Numbered from the stretch's first letter, positions 8,242-18,520 are shown. The stretch is DNA of 64,000 nt from Stutzerimonas stutzeri (GCF_009789555.1 NZ_CP046902.1:1042001-1106000); one strand, 5' to 3'. The notes: a model not told the origin generated them from the sequence alone. Program-made: numbers and translations.

Positions 8242-8703
8242 TTATTGCATGGCGAAATCCAGTTGCCGCCAGGCTTCGTAAACCGCGACGGCGACCGTAT
8301 TGGACAGATTCAGGCTTCGGCTGTCCGGACGCATGGGCAGGCGCAGGCGCTGCTCGTTGGGCAATGCATCGCGAATTTCCGCTGGCAGACCGCGACTTTC
8401 CGGGCCGAAGAGAAAGGCATCGCCGCGCTGGAACTGCACCCGATGGAAGGGCTGCGAACCTTTGGTGGTGAAGGCGAACACCCGCGTCTGGCCGATGCTC
8501 GCCAGGCAACTGTCGAGGTCGGCGTGGCGTTTGAGCGGCGCGTACTCGTGATAATCCAGGCCCGCCCGTCGCAGACGCTTGTCGTCGAGTTCGAAACCCA
8601 GCGGCTCGACCAGATGCAGGCTGCAGCCAGCGTTGGCGCAGAGCCTGATAATGTTGCCGGTATTCGGCGGAATTTCCGGCTGGAAAAGGATCACATGAAA
8701 CAT
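8242..8703 (-). CDS. trmL: TrmL, tRNA (cytidine/uridine-34 2'-O)-methyltransferase
   Basis: This SPOUT-class enzyme methylates the ribose of the wobble base in certain leucine tRNAs. The 153-residue product has the TrmL layout: FHVILFQPEIPPNTGNIIRLCAN at the N-terminus, FLFGPESRGLP in the middle and the knot-forming LPMRPDSRSLNLSNTVAVAVYE near the C-terminus. The ATG at 8703 shares the tetranucleotide CATG with the start of the divergent small gene. Longer open-frame extensions upstream have no family match. Confidence 0.93.
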   Translation of the reverse strand: MFHVILFQPEIPPNTGNIIRLCANAGCSLHLVEPLGFELDDKRLRRAGLDYHEYAPLKRHADLDSCLASIGQTRVFAFTTKGSQPFHRVQFQRGDAFLFGPESRGLPAEIRDALPNEQRLRLPMRPDSRSLNLSNTVAVAVYEAWRQLDFAMQ

Positions 8704-9157
8704 GCGCGTCACCGACTCTGAAAACGACCGGCATTCTACTGCGGCAGGCGACCCTGCGCCGCGCGATCCGCTACCTCGTTTGCGCCGTCGCTTTTTCGGC
8801 TCGCTGGTACTGATCGGGCTGCTGGTGGGTGCCATGATCGGGCGCGTTACGGCACCCGGGCCTGTGCAGTTGCTGCGTGTCGAGCCGGCCACCGATGGCC
8901 TGCAGCTCTGGTTCGACCGTGAACCACCGCTGTATGGCCAGGACGTTGACGGAGCCGTCGGCATGCTGTTCCAGGCGCAGGGCAATTCCGGCGACGGGCG
9001 GCTTGATCCGGGTGGCATGAATGTCGCCTGGCGCCTGCAAACGACCGAGAAGGGATTGCTGTTGCACTTCGTGGCGACCCGGCCTCTGGCCGCCGAATGG
9101 GAGGGCGAAAAGCGGGACGGCGACTGGGCGTTGAAGGTGCGGGTGGCGCCCCGCTGA
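8702..9157 (+). CDS. Small membrane-anchored hypothetical protein next to ntrC
   Basis: I do not recognise a domain in this 151-residue protein. It has a basic N-terminus (PRLRRRFF), one transmembrane segment at about residues 33-47 (GSLVLIGLLVGAMIG), and a periplasmic-looking C-terminal domain with alternating hydrophobic strands (VEPATDGLQLWFD, GLLLHFVATRPL). A similarly placed gene lies between trmL and ntrC in P. aeruginosa as I recall. The annotated ATG overlaps the trmL start on the other strand. A TTG start just before the membrane segment is possible and would free some promoter space. Confidence 0.6.
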   Translation: MRVTDSENDRHSTAAGDPAPRDPLPRLRRRFFGSLVLIGLLVGAMIGRVTAPGPVQLLRVEPATDGLQLWFDREPPLYGQDVDGAVGMLFQAQGNSGDGRLDPGGMNVAWRLQTTEKGLLLHFVATRPLAAEWEGEKRDGDWALKVRVAPR

Positions 9158-9183
9158 TCGCACCTTCTTGCCGCAGCGTCCGA

Positions 9184-10616
<1,433 letters not shown>

Positions 10617-10620
<4 letters not shown>

Positions 10621-11699
10621 ACGCAAGAGGCTCCTTGTTCCAGCGGCAGGAAGATCGAAAACGCGGTGTGGCCGGGATGGCTTTCGCATTCGATCAGGCC
10701 TTGATGCTGGCTGATGATGTTCTGGGTGATCGCCAGGCCGAGTCCGGTGCCATCCGGACGGCCGCTGACCATCGGGTAGAAAAGCGTGTTCTGCAGCTCG
10801 GCCGGGATTCCCGGGCCGTTGTCGATGATTTCGATGCGCGCAACCAGACGATGGCGGACATGACCGATGGTGAACTGGCGCAACGTGCGCGTACGCAGGG
10901 TCAGGCGGCCGAGGCCCAGTTCGCACTGCCCGGCCAGCGCCTGCATGGCGTTGCGCATGATATTGAGCACCGCCTGAATCATTTGCTCGCGATCGAGCAG
11001 CACCTCGGGGATGCTCGGATCGTAATCGCGCACCAAAATGAGGCTTCCCTGGCTTTCCGCTTCGATCAGGCTGGCCACATGTTCGAGCACTTCGTGAATG
11101 TTGGTCATCGACAGTGAGGGCAGCTTGTTCGAGCCAAGCATCCGGTCGACCAGATTGCGCAGGCGGTCGGCCTCCTCGATGATGACCTCGGTGTAATCCT
11201 TGAGGTGTTCCTCGGGAAGCTCGCGCGACAACAACTGCGCCGCGCCGCGAATGCCGCCGAGCGGGTTCTTGATCTCATGGGCGAGCCCGCGCACCAGCAG
11301 CTTGGTGGTCTCGTGAGCGGACAGTTGCGCCTCTTCCTTGGTAATGCGCAACAATCGATCGCGAGGCAGTACCTCCAACAGCAACATCGTTTCCTTACGG
11401 GTCAGGATCGGCGTGACCGCGTAATCGACGGTCAGTGGCTGGCCGTTCGTAGACGTCAGGGTGGCTTCGCGCTTGGTGAACGGGTGCGCTTGCTCGACCG
11501 CCTGGCGCAAGGCTGCCAGCGCCTCGGAGGACTCGGTGAAAAGCTCGCTGATGAACTGCCCGTGGCTGCGCTGGCCGCTGACGGCGAGCAGCATTTCCGC
11601 TGCGGGGTTCATGTATTCCAGACGCAGGCGCGAATCGAGCAGCAGGGTCGCGGTGGTCAGGTTCTCGATCAGCAGGCGCTGTAGGGCTTCGTTGATCAT
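10617..11699 (-). CDS. ntrB: NtrB, nitrogen regulation histidine kinase
   Basis: NtrB is the cytoplasmic kinase/phosphatase that controls NtrC in response to PII signalling. The 360-residue protein has an N-terminal PAS domain (LLLDSRLRLEYMNPAAEMLL), an H-box with the phosphorylated histidine in GLAHEIKNPLGG, and an HATPase domain with N-box NIMRNAMQA and G-boxes DNGPGIP and GTGLGLAI. The start at 11699 (MINEALQRLL) matches the family, although the ribosome-binding site is weak. An ATG twelve bases upstream is an alternative. Confidence 0.96.
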
Positions 11700-11752
11700 G
11701 GCTGTCTGCATCCGATGGGTGAGACGGGAAATGCAAGAAGCAAACCAAGGCG

Positions 11753-11814
11753 CTCGTTTTCGGCGCGGCTGCATAGGCGCTGGCGCTCCAGAGCGGGGCG
11801 TTGCCGAAAACGAG
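11753..11814. other. 12-base perfect inverted repeat upstream of ntrB
   Basis: CTCGTTTTCGGC at 11753-11764 is exactly complementary in reverse to GCCGAAAACGAG at 11803-11814, with 38 bases between. It lies about 55 bases upstream of the ntrB start, between ntrB and the DUF4124 gene. It could be a transcript hairpin or a protein-binding site; no T-run follows it. Confidence 0.5.
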
Positions 11815-11866
11815 GGAAGCGAGTCAGATTGGTCCGGCTTGCGCACCATTCAGGTGCATAGCATGG

Positions 11867-12502
11867 TCACAGAAAGGGCACGAAGGGAATATCTTTCTTT
11901 TCCTTGGGTTTGTCCTTCAGCGGGCACTCGGGTCGGACGCCGTATTCAGCCTTCTTGCAGGGGTTGGCCTTGCGCCGCTGTGCCAACGAGGTGCGCAGCA
12001 GGTGGAAGGTACGCGGCGGGCTGCTTTGCAGCGCCTGCCCTTGGTCGTCGATCACTTGCACCACCAGCTGGTGACTGCCACGGTCGATGTTTTGAAGGTC
12101 GAATGCGGGCTCGCTGCCGTCCGGGGCAATCGGACTGCCGTCCAACAGCAGCCGATACAGGTGGCCGGGTAGCAGGCCGGGGTCGCTGGATACGCTGACC
12201 GATACCGCGCCGGCATTGTTGCGGATCGTGGCGTCGGCTTCTGGTTGTGTGATGGCCAGCTGTGGGTAAACAAACGTGCGCTCCGGCAGTGCTTTGACCG
12301 GGGTGGCAGCGGGTGCCGAGGGCGTTGCGGGCATGCTGTTGACGGGCCTGGCATCGACCGGCTCGACCGCTCGGCCACCGGGACGGTCGGTGAATACGCG
12401 GTTACCCTGCGCGTCTATATAGGTGTAGATATCGGCGCTGGCGGGCAACGTGAACGCCGCCAGCAGGCCGAGCAGCCCGACGAGCCTACCGAGCGCGCTC
12501 AT
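11867..12502 (-). CDS. DUF4124 domain secreted protein (second of two)
   Basis: This 211-residue protein has a signal peptide (LVGLLGLLAAFTLPASA) followed directly by a DUF4124 domain (DIYTYIDAQGNRVFTDRPGG). A proline/alanine-rich linker and a beta-rich region come next, then a lysine-rich tail (LKDKPKEKKDIPFVPFL) with two cysteines just before it. It is paralogous to the gene upstream: both have YxYxDxxGNxVFT and a later DRGxHxxxVQVxDxxGxxLQ stretch. Its function is unknown. The ATG overlaps the upstream paralogue's stop, so the pair is translationally coupled. Confidence 0.8.
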   Translation of the reverse strand: MSALGRLVGLLGLLAAFTLPASADIYTYIDAQGNRVFTDRPGGRAVEPVDARPVNSMPATPSAPAATPVKALPERTFVYPQLAITQPEADATIRNNAGAVSVSVSSDPGLLPGHLYRLLLDGSPIAPDGSEPAFDLQNIDRGSHQLVVQVIDDQGQALQSSPPRTFHLLRTSLAQRRKANPCKKAEYGVRPECPLKDKPKEKKDIPFVPFL

Positions 12503-13026
12503 CGATGGCCAGGACTGGAGGTATGGACGCGCTGTACGGTGAACGCCTCGGCGCTGCGCTGCAACACCTTGTCGCCGTCAAGCACCTGGACCTCGATCCG
12601 GTGGGTCCCACGATCGACGTTGTTCAGTTGCAGCGAGGTCGCGCTGCTCGGTGCCGCCTGGGCGATGCCATCGAGCAGGAAGCGGACCTGATGGCCTCTT
12701 TGCAGTGGCGGGTCGAGTTGGGCGCTGACGACAAAGGTGCCGTTGTTCGCGCGCAACGCCTCATCATCCGGGATGCCGCCAATGGACAGGGTCCGGTATG
12801 CCGGTTGCTGCTGGCTGCCGTGCCCTTCAGGCTCCAGCGGCGGCGGGGGCTCGGGTGTGCGGATATTGACTGTATTGGCGGGGGGCAACTCGACCGTATC
12901 GGCCGCGACACCCTCTGGTGGCTGGTTGGTGAATACCGTATTGCCCTTGTCATCGGTGTACTTGTAGATCTGCGCCATGGCCGGAACCGTGGCGATCAGA
13001 AGCAGGCTGAACAATGCGATGCGCAT
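12499..13026 (-). CDS. DUF4124 domain secreted protein (first of two)
   Basis: This 175-residue protein has a signal peptide (MRIALFSLLLIATVPAMA), a DUF4124 domain (QIYKYTDDKGNTVFTNQPPEG), a proline-rich linker and a C-terminal Ig-like-looking beta region (NNVDRGTHRIEVQVLDGDKVLQRS). The start at 13026 gives a clean signal peptide, so the long upstream open frame is not used. It lies downstream of glnA beyond a strong terminator and upstream of ntrBC. The function of the family is not known. Confidence 0.82.
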   Translation of the reverse strand: MRIALFSLLLIATVPAMAQIYKYTDDKGNTVFTNQPPEGVAADTVELPPANTVNIRTPEPPPPLEPEGHGSQQQPAYRTLSIGGIPDDEALRANNGTFVVSAQLDPPLQRGHQVRFLLDGIAQAAPSSATSLQLNNVDRGTHRIEVQVLDGDKVLQRSAEAFTVQRVHTSSPGHR

Positions 13027-13171
13027 GGGAAGCTCCGCGGGGTAGGTGCTGCAAGCCTTGCACCGCCCGAGCCCGCAGGCAAGCCTGATCCGCGCGAATT
13101 GAGAGCGACAGCAAGCTGGCTTGCGAGCCTGACGTCCAGCCCGGCCGGCGAAAGCTCGGTGGGGCCGTAGA

Positions 13172-13201
13172 AAACGAAAACCCCGCCGAGAGGCGGGGTT
13201 C
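13172..13201 (-). terminator. Rho-independent terminator of glnA
   Basis: Read on the minus strand, AACCCCGCC and GGCGGGGTT form a nine-base stem with a short CTCT-type loop, followed by a T-rich TTTTCGTTTT. It lies about 50 bases past the glnA stop and separates glnA from the DUF4124 pair. Confidence 0.9.
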
Positions 13202-13250
13202 TCAAGCACCACAGGCTTCCGGATGGGAGCCTGTGATGAACGTCGCGGGT

Positions 13251-14657
13251 TTAGACGCTGTAGTACAGGTCGTATTCCAGCGGGTGGACGAAGGTACGGA
13301 CCTTGATCTCTTCCTCGCTCTTGAGCTCGAGGTAGGCATCGATGAAGTCGTCGCTGAACACGCCGCCCTTGGTCAGGAACGCACGGCCCTTGTCGAGTTC
13401 TTCCAGGGCTTCCTTCAGGCTGCCGCAAACCTGCGGGATCAGCTTGCCTTCTTCCGGCGGCAGATCGTAGAGGTTCTTGTCAGCGGCATCGCCGGGGTGA
13501 ATCTTGTTCTGGATGCCGTCCAGGCCAGCCATCAGCAGTGCGGCAAAGCACAGGTAGGGGTTGGCAGCCGGGTCCGGGAAGCGGGCTTCGATGCGGCGGG
13601 CTTTCGGGCTGGATACGTACGGGATACGGATCGAGGCGGAGCGGTTGCGTGCCGAGTAGGCCAGCATGACCGGTGCTTCGAAGCCCGGGACCAGACGCTT
13701 GTAGGAGTTGGTCGACGGGTTGGTGAAACCGTTCAGTGCCTTGCCGTGCTTGATGATGCCGCCGATGAAATACAGCGCGGTATCGGACAGGCCGGCATAG
13801 CCTTCGCCCGCGAAGGTGTTCTTGCCATCCTTGGAGATGGACATATGCACGTGCATGCCCGAGCCGTTGTCGCCATACAGTGGCTTCGGCATGAAGGTCG
13901 CGGTCTTGCCGTAGGCGTCGGCGACGTTGTGCACGCAGTACTTGAGGGTCTGGACTTCGTCAGCTTTGTTCACCAGCGTGTTGAACTTGACGCCGATTTC
14001 GTTCTGGCCGGCAGTCGCCACCTCATGGTGATGCACTTCGACGACCAGGCCCATCTCTTCCATGGCGTTGCACATGGCCGTACGGATTTCGTGGTCGTGG
14101 TCGCACGGCGGAACCGGGAAGTAACCGCCCTTGACGGCTGGGCGATGGCCCTTGTTGCCGCCTTCGATGTCGGCGTCGGTGTTCCAGGAGCCTTGTTCGG
14201 AGAAGATTTTGAACATGGAACCGGAAATGTCGGACTTGAACTTCACTTCGTCGAAGATGAAGAACTCCGGCTCCGGGCCGACGAACACGGTGTCGCCGAT
14301 GCCGGTGGACTTGAGGAATTCCTCGGCGCGCTTGGCGATCGAGCGCGGGTCGCGGTCGTAGCCCTGCATGGTGCTCGGTTCGACGATATCGCAAACCAGG
14401 ATCAGGGTCGGCTCTTCGGTGAACGGGTCCAGCACGGCGGTTTCGTCGACCGGCATCAGGATCATGTCGGACGCTTCGATGCCTTTCCAGCCATGGATGG
14501 AGGAGCCGTCGAACATCTTGCCGTGCTCGAAGAAATCCTCGTCCTGAGCGTCACGCGCCGGAACGGTCACGTGGTGCTGCTTGCCCTTGGTGTCGGTGAA
14601 GCGCAGATCAATCCACTTCACATCGTAATCTTTGATCAGTTGAAGCGACTTCGACAT
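13251..14657 (-). CDS. glnA: GlnA, type I glutamine synthetase
   Basis: GlnA makes glutamine from glutamate, ammonia and ATP, the main entry for ammonium assimilation. The 468-residue protein has the expected class I landmarks: FDGSSIHGWKGIEASDM near the N-terminus, the ATP-binding KPLYGDNGSGMHVHMS, and NLYDLPPEEGK, which holds the tyrosine adenylylated in the GSI-beta type. The start at 14657 has GGAG six to seven bases upstream. A sigma-54 promoter and NtrC sites lie upstream, and a strong terminator downstream makes it a single-gene transcript. Confidence 0.98.
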   Translation of the reverse strand: MSKSLQLIKDYDVKWIDLRFTDTKGKQHHVTVPARDAQDEDFFEHGKMFDGSSIHGWKGIEASDMILMPVDETAVLDPFTEEPTLILVCDIVEPSTMQGYDRDPRSIAKRAEEFLKSTGIGDTVFVGPEPEFFIFDEVKFKSDISGSMFKIFSEQGSWNTDADIEGGNKGHRPAVKGGYFPVPPCDHDHEIRTAMCNAMEEMGLVVEVHHHEVATAGQNEIGVKFNTLVNKADEVQTLKYCVHNVADAYGKTATFMPKPLYGDNGSGMHVHMSISKDGKNTFAGEGYAGLSDTALYFIGGIIKHGKALNGFTNPSTNSYKRLVPGFEAPVMLAYSARNRSASIRIPYVSSPKARRIEARFPDPAANPYLCFAALLMAGLDGIQNKIHPGDAADKNLYDLPPEEGKLIPQVCGSLKEALEELDKGRAFLTKGGVFSDDFIDAYLELKSEEEIKVRTFVHPLEYDLYYSV

Positions 14658-14757
14658 GGTGCTCTCCAAGTGGTGGAAGCGTTGACAGATATGCTTCCGA
14701 AGTCAGGGGTGAAGCCGAGCGGTGATGTTCCGCCAAGGCGACCTGCCTCACAAGGGA

Positions 14758-14772
14758 GCAAATTGCATGCCA
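14758..14772 (-). promoter_or_regulatory. Sigma-54 promoter of glnA
   Basis: On the minus strand the sequence is TGGCATGCAATTTGC, which has GG and GC exactly ten bases apart and matches the -24/-12 consensus (TGGCAC-N5-TTGC) at all but one position. Transcription should start near 14746, leaving an 88-base leader before glnA. Confidence 0.85.
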
Positions 14773-14854
14773 GTGCTCCGAGATGGTACCGGGCGCCTGA
14801 AACCGCAGGCTCGCGGTTGGTGCGGGTATTTCCTCTGCGCATATTTCGATTCCG

Positions 14855-14873
14855 GCGCACTTTAATGGTGCGC
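14855..14873. promoter_or_regulatory. NtrC-binding site upstream of glnA (strong)
   Basis: GCGCACTTTAATGGTGCGC is a near-palindrome containing GCACT-N5-GGTGC, one mismatch from the NtrC consensus GCACC-N5-GGTGC. It is centred about 118 bases upstream of the predicted start, in the range used by the E. coli glnAp2 enhancer. Confidence 0.75.
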
Positions 14874-14886
14874 TCTGCGTGTTCTT

Positions 14887-14903
14887 TGTGCTATTTCAGT
14901 GCA
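14887..14903. promoter_or_regulatory. Second, weaker NtrC-binding site
   Basis: TGTGCTATTTCAGTGCA keeps most of the right NtrC half-site and part of the left. Its centre is 31 bases from the stronger site, about three helical turns, so two dimers could bind on the same face. This is the typical paired-enhancer layout. Confidence 0.5.
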
Positions 14904-14950
14904 GCGGACGGGCAGTTGAGAAAACTGCCTAAAGGTTGATCAATTTCCGA

Positions 14951-14956
14951 TATACT
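14951..14956 (+). promoter_or_regulatory. Putative -10 element of thiI
   Basis: TATACT lies 45 bases before the thiI start and is a good sigma-70 -10 match, but no clear -35 is found 16-18 bases upstream. Confidence 0.4.
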
Positions 14957-15000
14957 CCGCCCCCCTCTTTTTACGCCTTGCTGGCGCGCGCGCTGTTTCC

Positions 15001-16455
15001 ATGAAGCTGATCGTCAAAGTATTCCCAGAAATCACCATCAAGAGCCCGCCGGTGCGCAAGGGCTTCATTCGCCAGTTGGCGAAGAACATCCGCACCGTGC
15101 TGCGCGACCTCGATCCCGACCTTCGGGTGGAGGGGGTGTGGGACAACGTCGAAGTGGAAACCGCGCTCAGCGACAACCGCTTGCTGCACGAGATGATCGA
15201 GCGGCTGCGCTGCACGCCCGGTATTGCGCACTGTCTGGAGGTCCACGAGTATCCGTTGGGCGATCTGGACGACGTGTTCGAGAAATGCAGATCGCATTTT
15301 GCCGATCGACTGCCGGGCAAGATCTTCGCGGTGCGCTGCAAGCGCGCAGGCAAGCATCCGTTCAGCTCGATGGACGTGGAACGTCTGGTCGGCAGCCGGT
15401 TGCGCCAGGAGTGCGCCGCCGCCGGGATATCGCTGAAGGCGCCGGAAGTTGAGGTGCGGCTGGAAATCCGTGACCAGCGCTTGTTCGTCGTCCACGCCCA
15501 GCATGACGGCATCGGCGGTTATCCGCTGGGCGCGCTGGAGCAGACTCTGGTGCTGATGTCGGGCGGTTTCGATTCCACCGTTGCCGCCTACCAGATGATG
15601 CGCCGTGGTCTGATGACCCATTTCTGCTTCTTCAATCTGGGCGGGCGCGCCCACGAGCTCGGCGTGATGGAAGTCGCCCACTACCTGTGGAAGAAGTACG
15701 GCAGTTCGCATCGCGTACTGTTCATCAGCGTGCCCTTCGAAGAAGTGGTCGGCGAGATTCTGGAGAAGGTCGATAACAGCCAGATGGGCGTCGTGCTCAA
15801 GCGCATGATGCTGCGCGCCTCGACGCAGATTGCCGAGCGCCTGCACATCGATGCACTGGTCACCGGCGAGGCGATTTCCCAGGTGTCGAGCCAGACGTTG
15901 CCGAATCTCTCGGTGATCGACTCGGCCACCGACATGCTGGTGCTGCGCCCGCTGATCGCCAGCCACAAGCAGGACATCATCGATACCGCATTCGAGATCG
16001 GCACCGCCGAGTTCGCCAAGAACATGCCCGAATACTGCGGTGTGATCTCCAAGAACCCGACCACCAAGGCCAAGCGTTACCGGATCGAACACGAAGAGAA
16101 ACAGTTCGACATGGCGGTACTCGAGCGCGCCATGGCAAACACCCGCCAGGTTGCCATCGATCGCGTGATCGACGAGCTGGGCCAGGATTTGCAGGTCGAA
16201 GAAGTGACCGAGGCTTCTGCTGGCCAGGTGGTGCTGGATATCCGCCACCCGGATGCGGCGGAGGACGAGCCTTTGCAACTGGACGGTATTGAAGTACAGA
16301 CGTTGCCGTTCTATGCGATCAACAACCGCTTCAAGGAACTGGATGTGAACCGCCAGTACCTGCTGTACTGCGATAAAGGTGTCATGAGCCGCCTGCATGC
16401 TCATCATCTGCTGACTGAGGGGCATGTCAATGTGCGTGTTTATCGTCCGGGCTAA
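15001..16455 (+). CDS. thiI: ThiI, tRNA 4-thiouridine synthase with rhodanese domain
   Basis: ThiI adenylates uridine-8 of tRNA and transfers sulfur to give 4-thiouridine. The 484-residue protein has an N-terminal ferredoxin-like/THUMP region, a PP-loop SGGFDS at residues 187-192, and a C-terminal rhodanese domain whose persulfide cysteine is Cys457 (YCDKGVMSR). The full-length rhodanese domain supports the longer proteobacterial type, which may also serve thiamine synthesis. The start at 15001 matches the family (MKLIVKVFPEI), but the ribosome-binding site is weak. Confidence 0.96.
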   Translation: MKLIVKVFPEITIKSPPVRKGFIRQLAKNIRTVLRDLDPDLRVEGVWDNVEVETALSDNRLLHEMIERLRCTPGIAHCLEVHEYPLGDLDDVFEKCRSHFADRLPGKIFAVRCKRAGKHPFSSMDVERLVGSRLRQECAAAGISLKAPEVEVRLEIRDQRLFVVHAQHDGIGGYPLGALEQTLVLMSGGFDSTVAAYQMMRRGLMTHFCFFNLGGRAHELGVMEVAHYLWKKYGSSHRVLFISVPFEEVVGEILEKVDNSQMGVVLKRMMLRASTQIAERLHIDALVTGEAISQVSSQTLPNLSVIDSATDMLVLRPLIASHKQDIIDTAFEIGTAEFAKNMPEYCGVISKNPTTKAKRYRIEHEEKQFDMAVLERAMANTRQVAIDRVIDELGQDLQVEEVTEASAGQVVLDIRHPDAAEDEPLQLDGIEVQTLPFYAINNRFKELDVNRQYLLYCDKGVMSRLHAHHLLTEGHVNVRVYRPG

Positions 16456-16616
16456 GCAGCCTGGCCTGCTGGGAGGCAGCATCCGTCATCGCCCTCCCGA
16501 CCGGTAGCCCTGTTCGGGTTCACCCGGTTCGTGACGCCACCGGTACTCGCTCGCGCGAACCGGCAAACTTTCAGCTTCCGGCCTCCAGCTCGGAGCTTTT
16601 ACAGAGAAACAGACTT

Positions 16617-18428
16617 GTGATTGAGAATCTTCGCAACATCGCCATCATCGCCCACGTCGACCATGGCAAGACCACCCTCGTCGACAAACTCCTGCGCCTG
16701 TCCGGCACCCTGGACCGCAAAGAGCTCGAAAACGAGCGCGTGATGGACAGCAACGACCAGGAAAAAGAGCGTGGCATCACCATCCTGGCCAAGAACACCG
16801 CCCTGAAGTGGAACGGCTACGACATCAACATCGTCGACACCCCCGGCCACGCCGACTTCGGCGGTGAAGTCGAGCGCGTGATGAGCATGGTCGACTCCGT
16901 GCTGCTGGTGGTCGACGCCCAGGACGGCCCCATGCCGCAGACCCGTTTCGTGACCCAGAAGGCGTTCAAGGCCGGCCTGCGTCCGATCGTGGTCATCAAC
17001 AAGATCGACCGTCCCGGCGCGCGTCCTGACTGGGTCGTCGACCAGATTTTCGACCTGTTCGACAACCTCGGTGCCACCGACGAGCAGCTCGACTTCCCGA
17101 TCGTCTACGCCAGCGCCCTGAACGGCATCGCCGGCATGGACCACGAGAACATGGACGACCACATGGACGCCCTGTTCCAGGCCATCGTCGATCACGTACC
17201 GGCTCCCGCCGTGGACGTCACCGGTCCGTTCCAGATGCAAATCTCGCAGTTGGACTACAACAGCTTCCTCGGCGTTATCGGCATTGGCCGTATCGCACGC
17301 GGCAGCGTCAAGACCAACACCCCGGTGACCGCCATCGGCGCCGACGGCAAGAAGCGCAACGGCCGCATCCTGAAGATCATGGGTCACTCCGGTCTGCAGC
17401 GCGTCGAAGTCGCCGAAGCCCAGGCCGGTGACATCGTCTGCATCAGCGGCATGGACGAGCTGTACATCTCCGACACCCTGTGCGATCAGCAGAACGTCGA
17501 GGCCCTGCCGCCGCTGTCCGTCGACGAGCCGACCGTTTCCATGACCTTCCAGGTCAACGACTCGCCGTTCTGCGGCAAGGAAGGCAAGTTCGTCACCAGC
17601 CGCAACATCAAGGAGCGTCTGGAGAAGGAGCTGCTGCACAACGTCGCCCTGCGCGTCGAAGAAGGCGACTCGGCGGACAAGTTCAAGGTGTCCGGTCGTG
17701 GCGAACTGCACCTCTCGGTACTGATCGAAACCATGCGCCGTGAAGGCTTCGAACTGGCCGTTGGCCGTCCGGAAGTGGTGATCAAGGAGATCGACGGCGA
17801 GAAGCAGGAGCCCTACGAGAACGTCATCATCGACATCGAGGAGATCCACCAGGGTCCGATCATGGAGCAGATGGGCCTGCGCAAGGGCGATCTGACCAAC
17901 ATGGTGCCGGATGGCAAGGGCCGTATCCGCCTCGAATACACCGTGCCGGCGCGTGGCCTGATCGGCTTCCGTAACTCCTTCCTGACCATGACGTCCGGTT
18001 CCGGCATCCTGACCTCGACCTTCAGCCACTATGGTCCGATCAAGCTCGGCGAAGTCGGCCATCGTCAGAACGGCGTACTGGTCTCCATGGCGACCGGCAA
18101 GGCGCTGACCTACTCGCTGGAAACCCTGCAAGACCGCGGCAAGCTGTTCCTCGAGCCCGGTCAGGACATCTACGAAGGCCAGCTGGCCGGTATCCACAGC
18201 CGTGACAACGACCTGGTGATCAACCCCACCAAGGGCAAGAAGCTCGACAACATGCGCGCTTCGGGCAAGGACGAAACCATCCAACTGGTTCCGCCGATCA
18301 AGTTCACCCTGGAACAGGCACTGGAATTCATCGACGACGACGAACTCGTCGAAGTGACGCCAAAGTCGATCCGCCTGCGCAAGAAAGTGCTCAACGAAAA
18401 CGAGCGCAAGCGTGCCAGCAAGAACTGA
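16617..18428 (+). CDS. typA: TypA/BipA, ribosome-associated translational GTPase
   Basis: BipA is an elongation-factor-like GTPase that aids ribosome assembly and growth under stress. The 603-residue protein starts with a GTG at 16617 (IENLRNIAIIAHVDHGKTTLVDKLL). It has G1 AHVDHGKT, G3 DTPGHADF and G4 NKIDRP, followed by beta-barrel and EF-G-like domains and a conserved C-terminus (TPKSIRLRKKVLNENERKRA). The ribosome-binding site before the GTG is weak. It follows thiI on the same strand after 161 bases and ends at a strong terminator. Confidence 0.97.
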   Translation: MIENLRNIAIIAHVDHGKTTLVDKLLRLSGTLDRKELENERVMDSNDQEKERGITILAKNTALKWNGYDINIVDTPGHADFGGEVERVMSMVDSVLLVVDAQDGPMPQTRFVTQKAFKAGLRPIVVINKIDRPGARPDWVVDQIFDLFDNLGATDEQLDFPIVYASALNGIAGMDHENMDDHMDALFQAIVDHVPAPAVDVTGPFQMQISQLDYNSFLGVIGIGRIARGSVKTNTPVTAIGADGKKRNGRILKIMGHSGLQRVEVAEAQAGDIVCISGMDELYISDTLCDQQNVEALPPLSVDEPTVSMTFQVNDSPFCGKEGKFVTSRNIKERLEKELLHNVALRVEEGDSADKFKVSGRGELHLSVLIETMRREGFELAVGRPEVVIKEIDGEKQEPYENVIIDIEEIHQGPIMEQMGLRKGDLTNMVPDGKGRIRLEYTVPARGLIGFRNSFLTMTSGSGILTSTFSHYGPIKLGEVGHRQNGVLVSMATGKALTYSLETLQDRGKLFLEPGQDIYEGQLAGIHSRDNDLVINPTKGKKLDNMRASGKDETIQLVPPIKFTLEQALEFIDDDELVEVTPKSIRLRKKVLNENERKRASKN

Positions 18429-18484
18429 TACGCCGTTGTAGCCGCACAGCAAGGGCGCCTTCGGGTGTCCAGGCTGTCAACAAG

Positions 18485-18510
18485 AACCCCGCCCAGTGGC
18501 GGGGTTTTTT
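18485..18510 (+). terminator. Rho-independent terminator of typA
   Basis: AACCCCGCC and GGCGGGGTT form a perfect stem around a short CAGT-type loop, followed by six Ts. It lies 57 bases after the typA stop. Confidence 0.92.
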
Positions 18511-18520
18511 GTTTGTGTGG

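Noticed and set aside
13233..14939. 568-codon open frame opposite glnA
   Set aside because: It is a shadow of the glnA codon pattern on the other strand; glnA has clear family motifs and a promoter.
16599..18452. 617-codon open frame opposite typA
   Set aside because: It lies entirely antisense to typA, with no recognisable domain.
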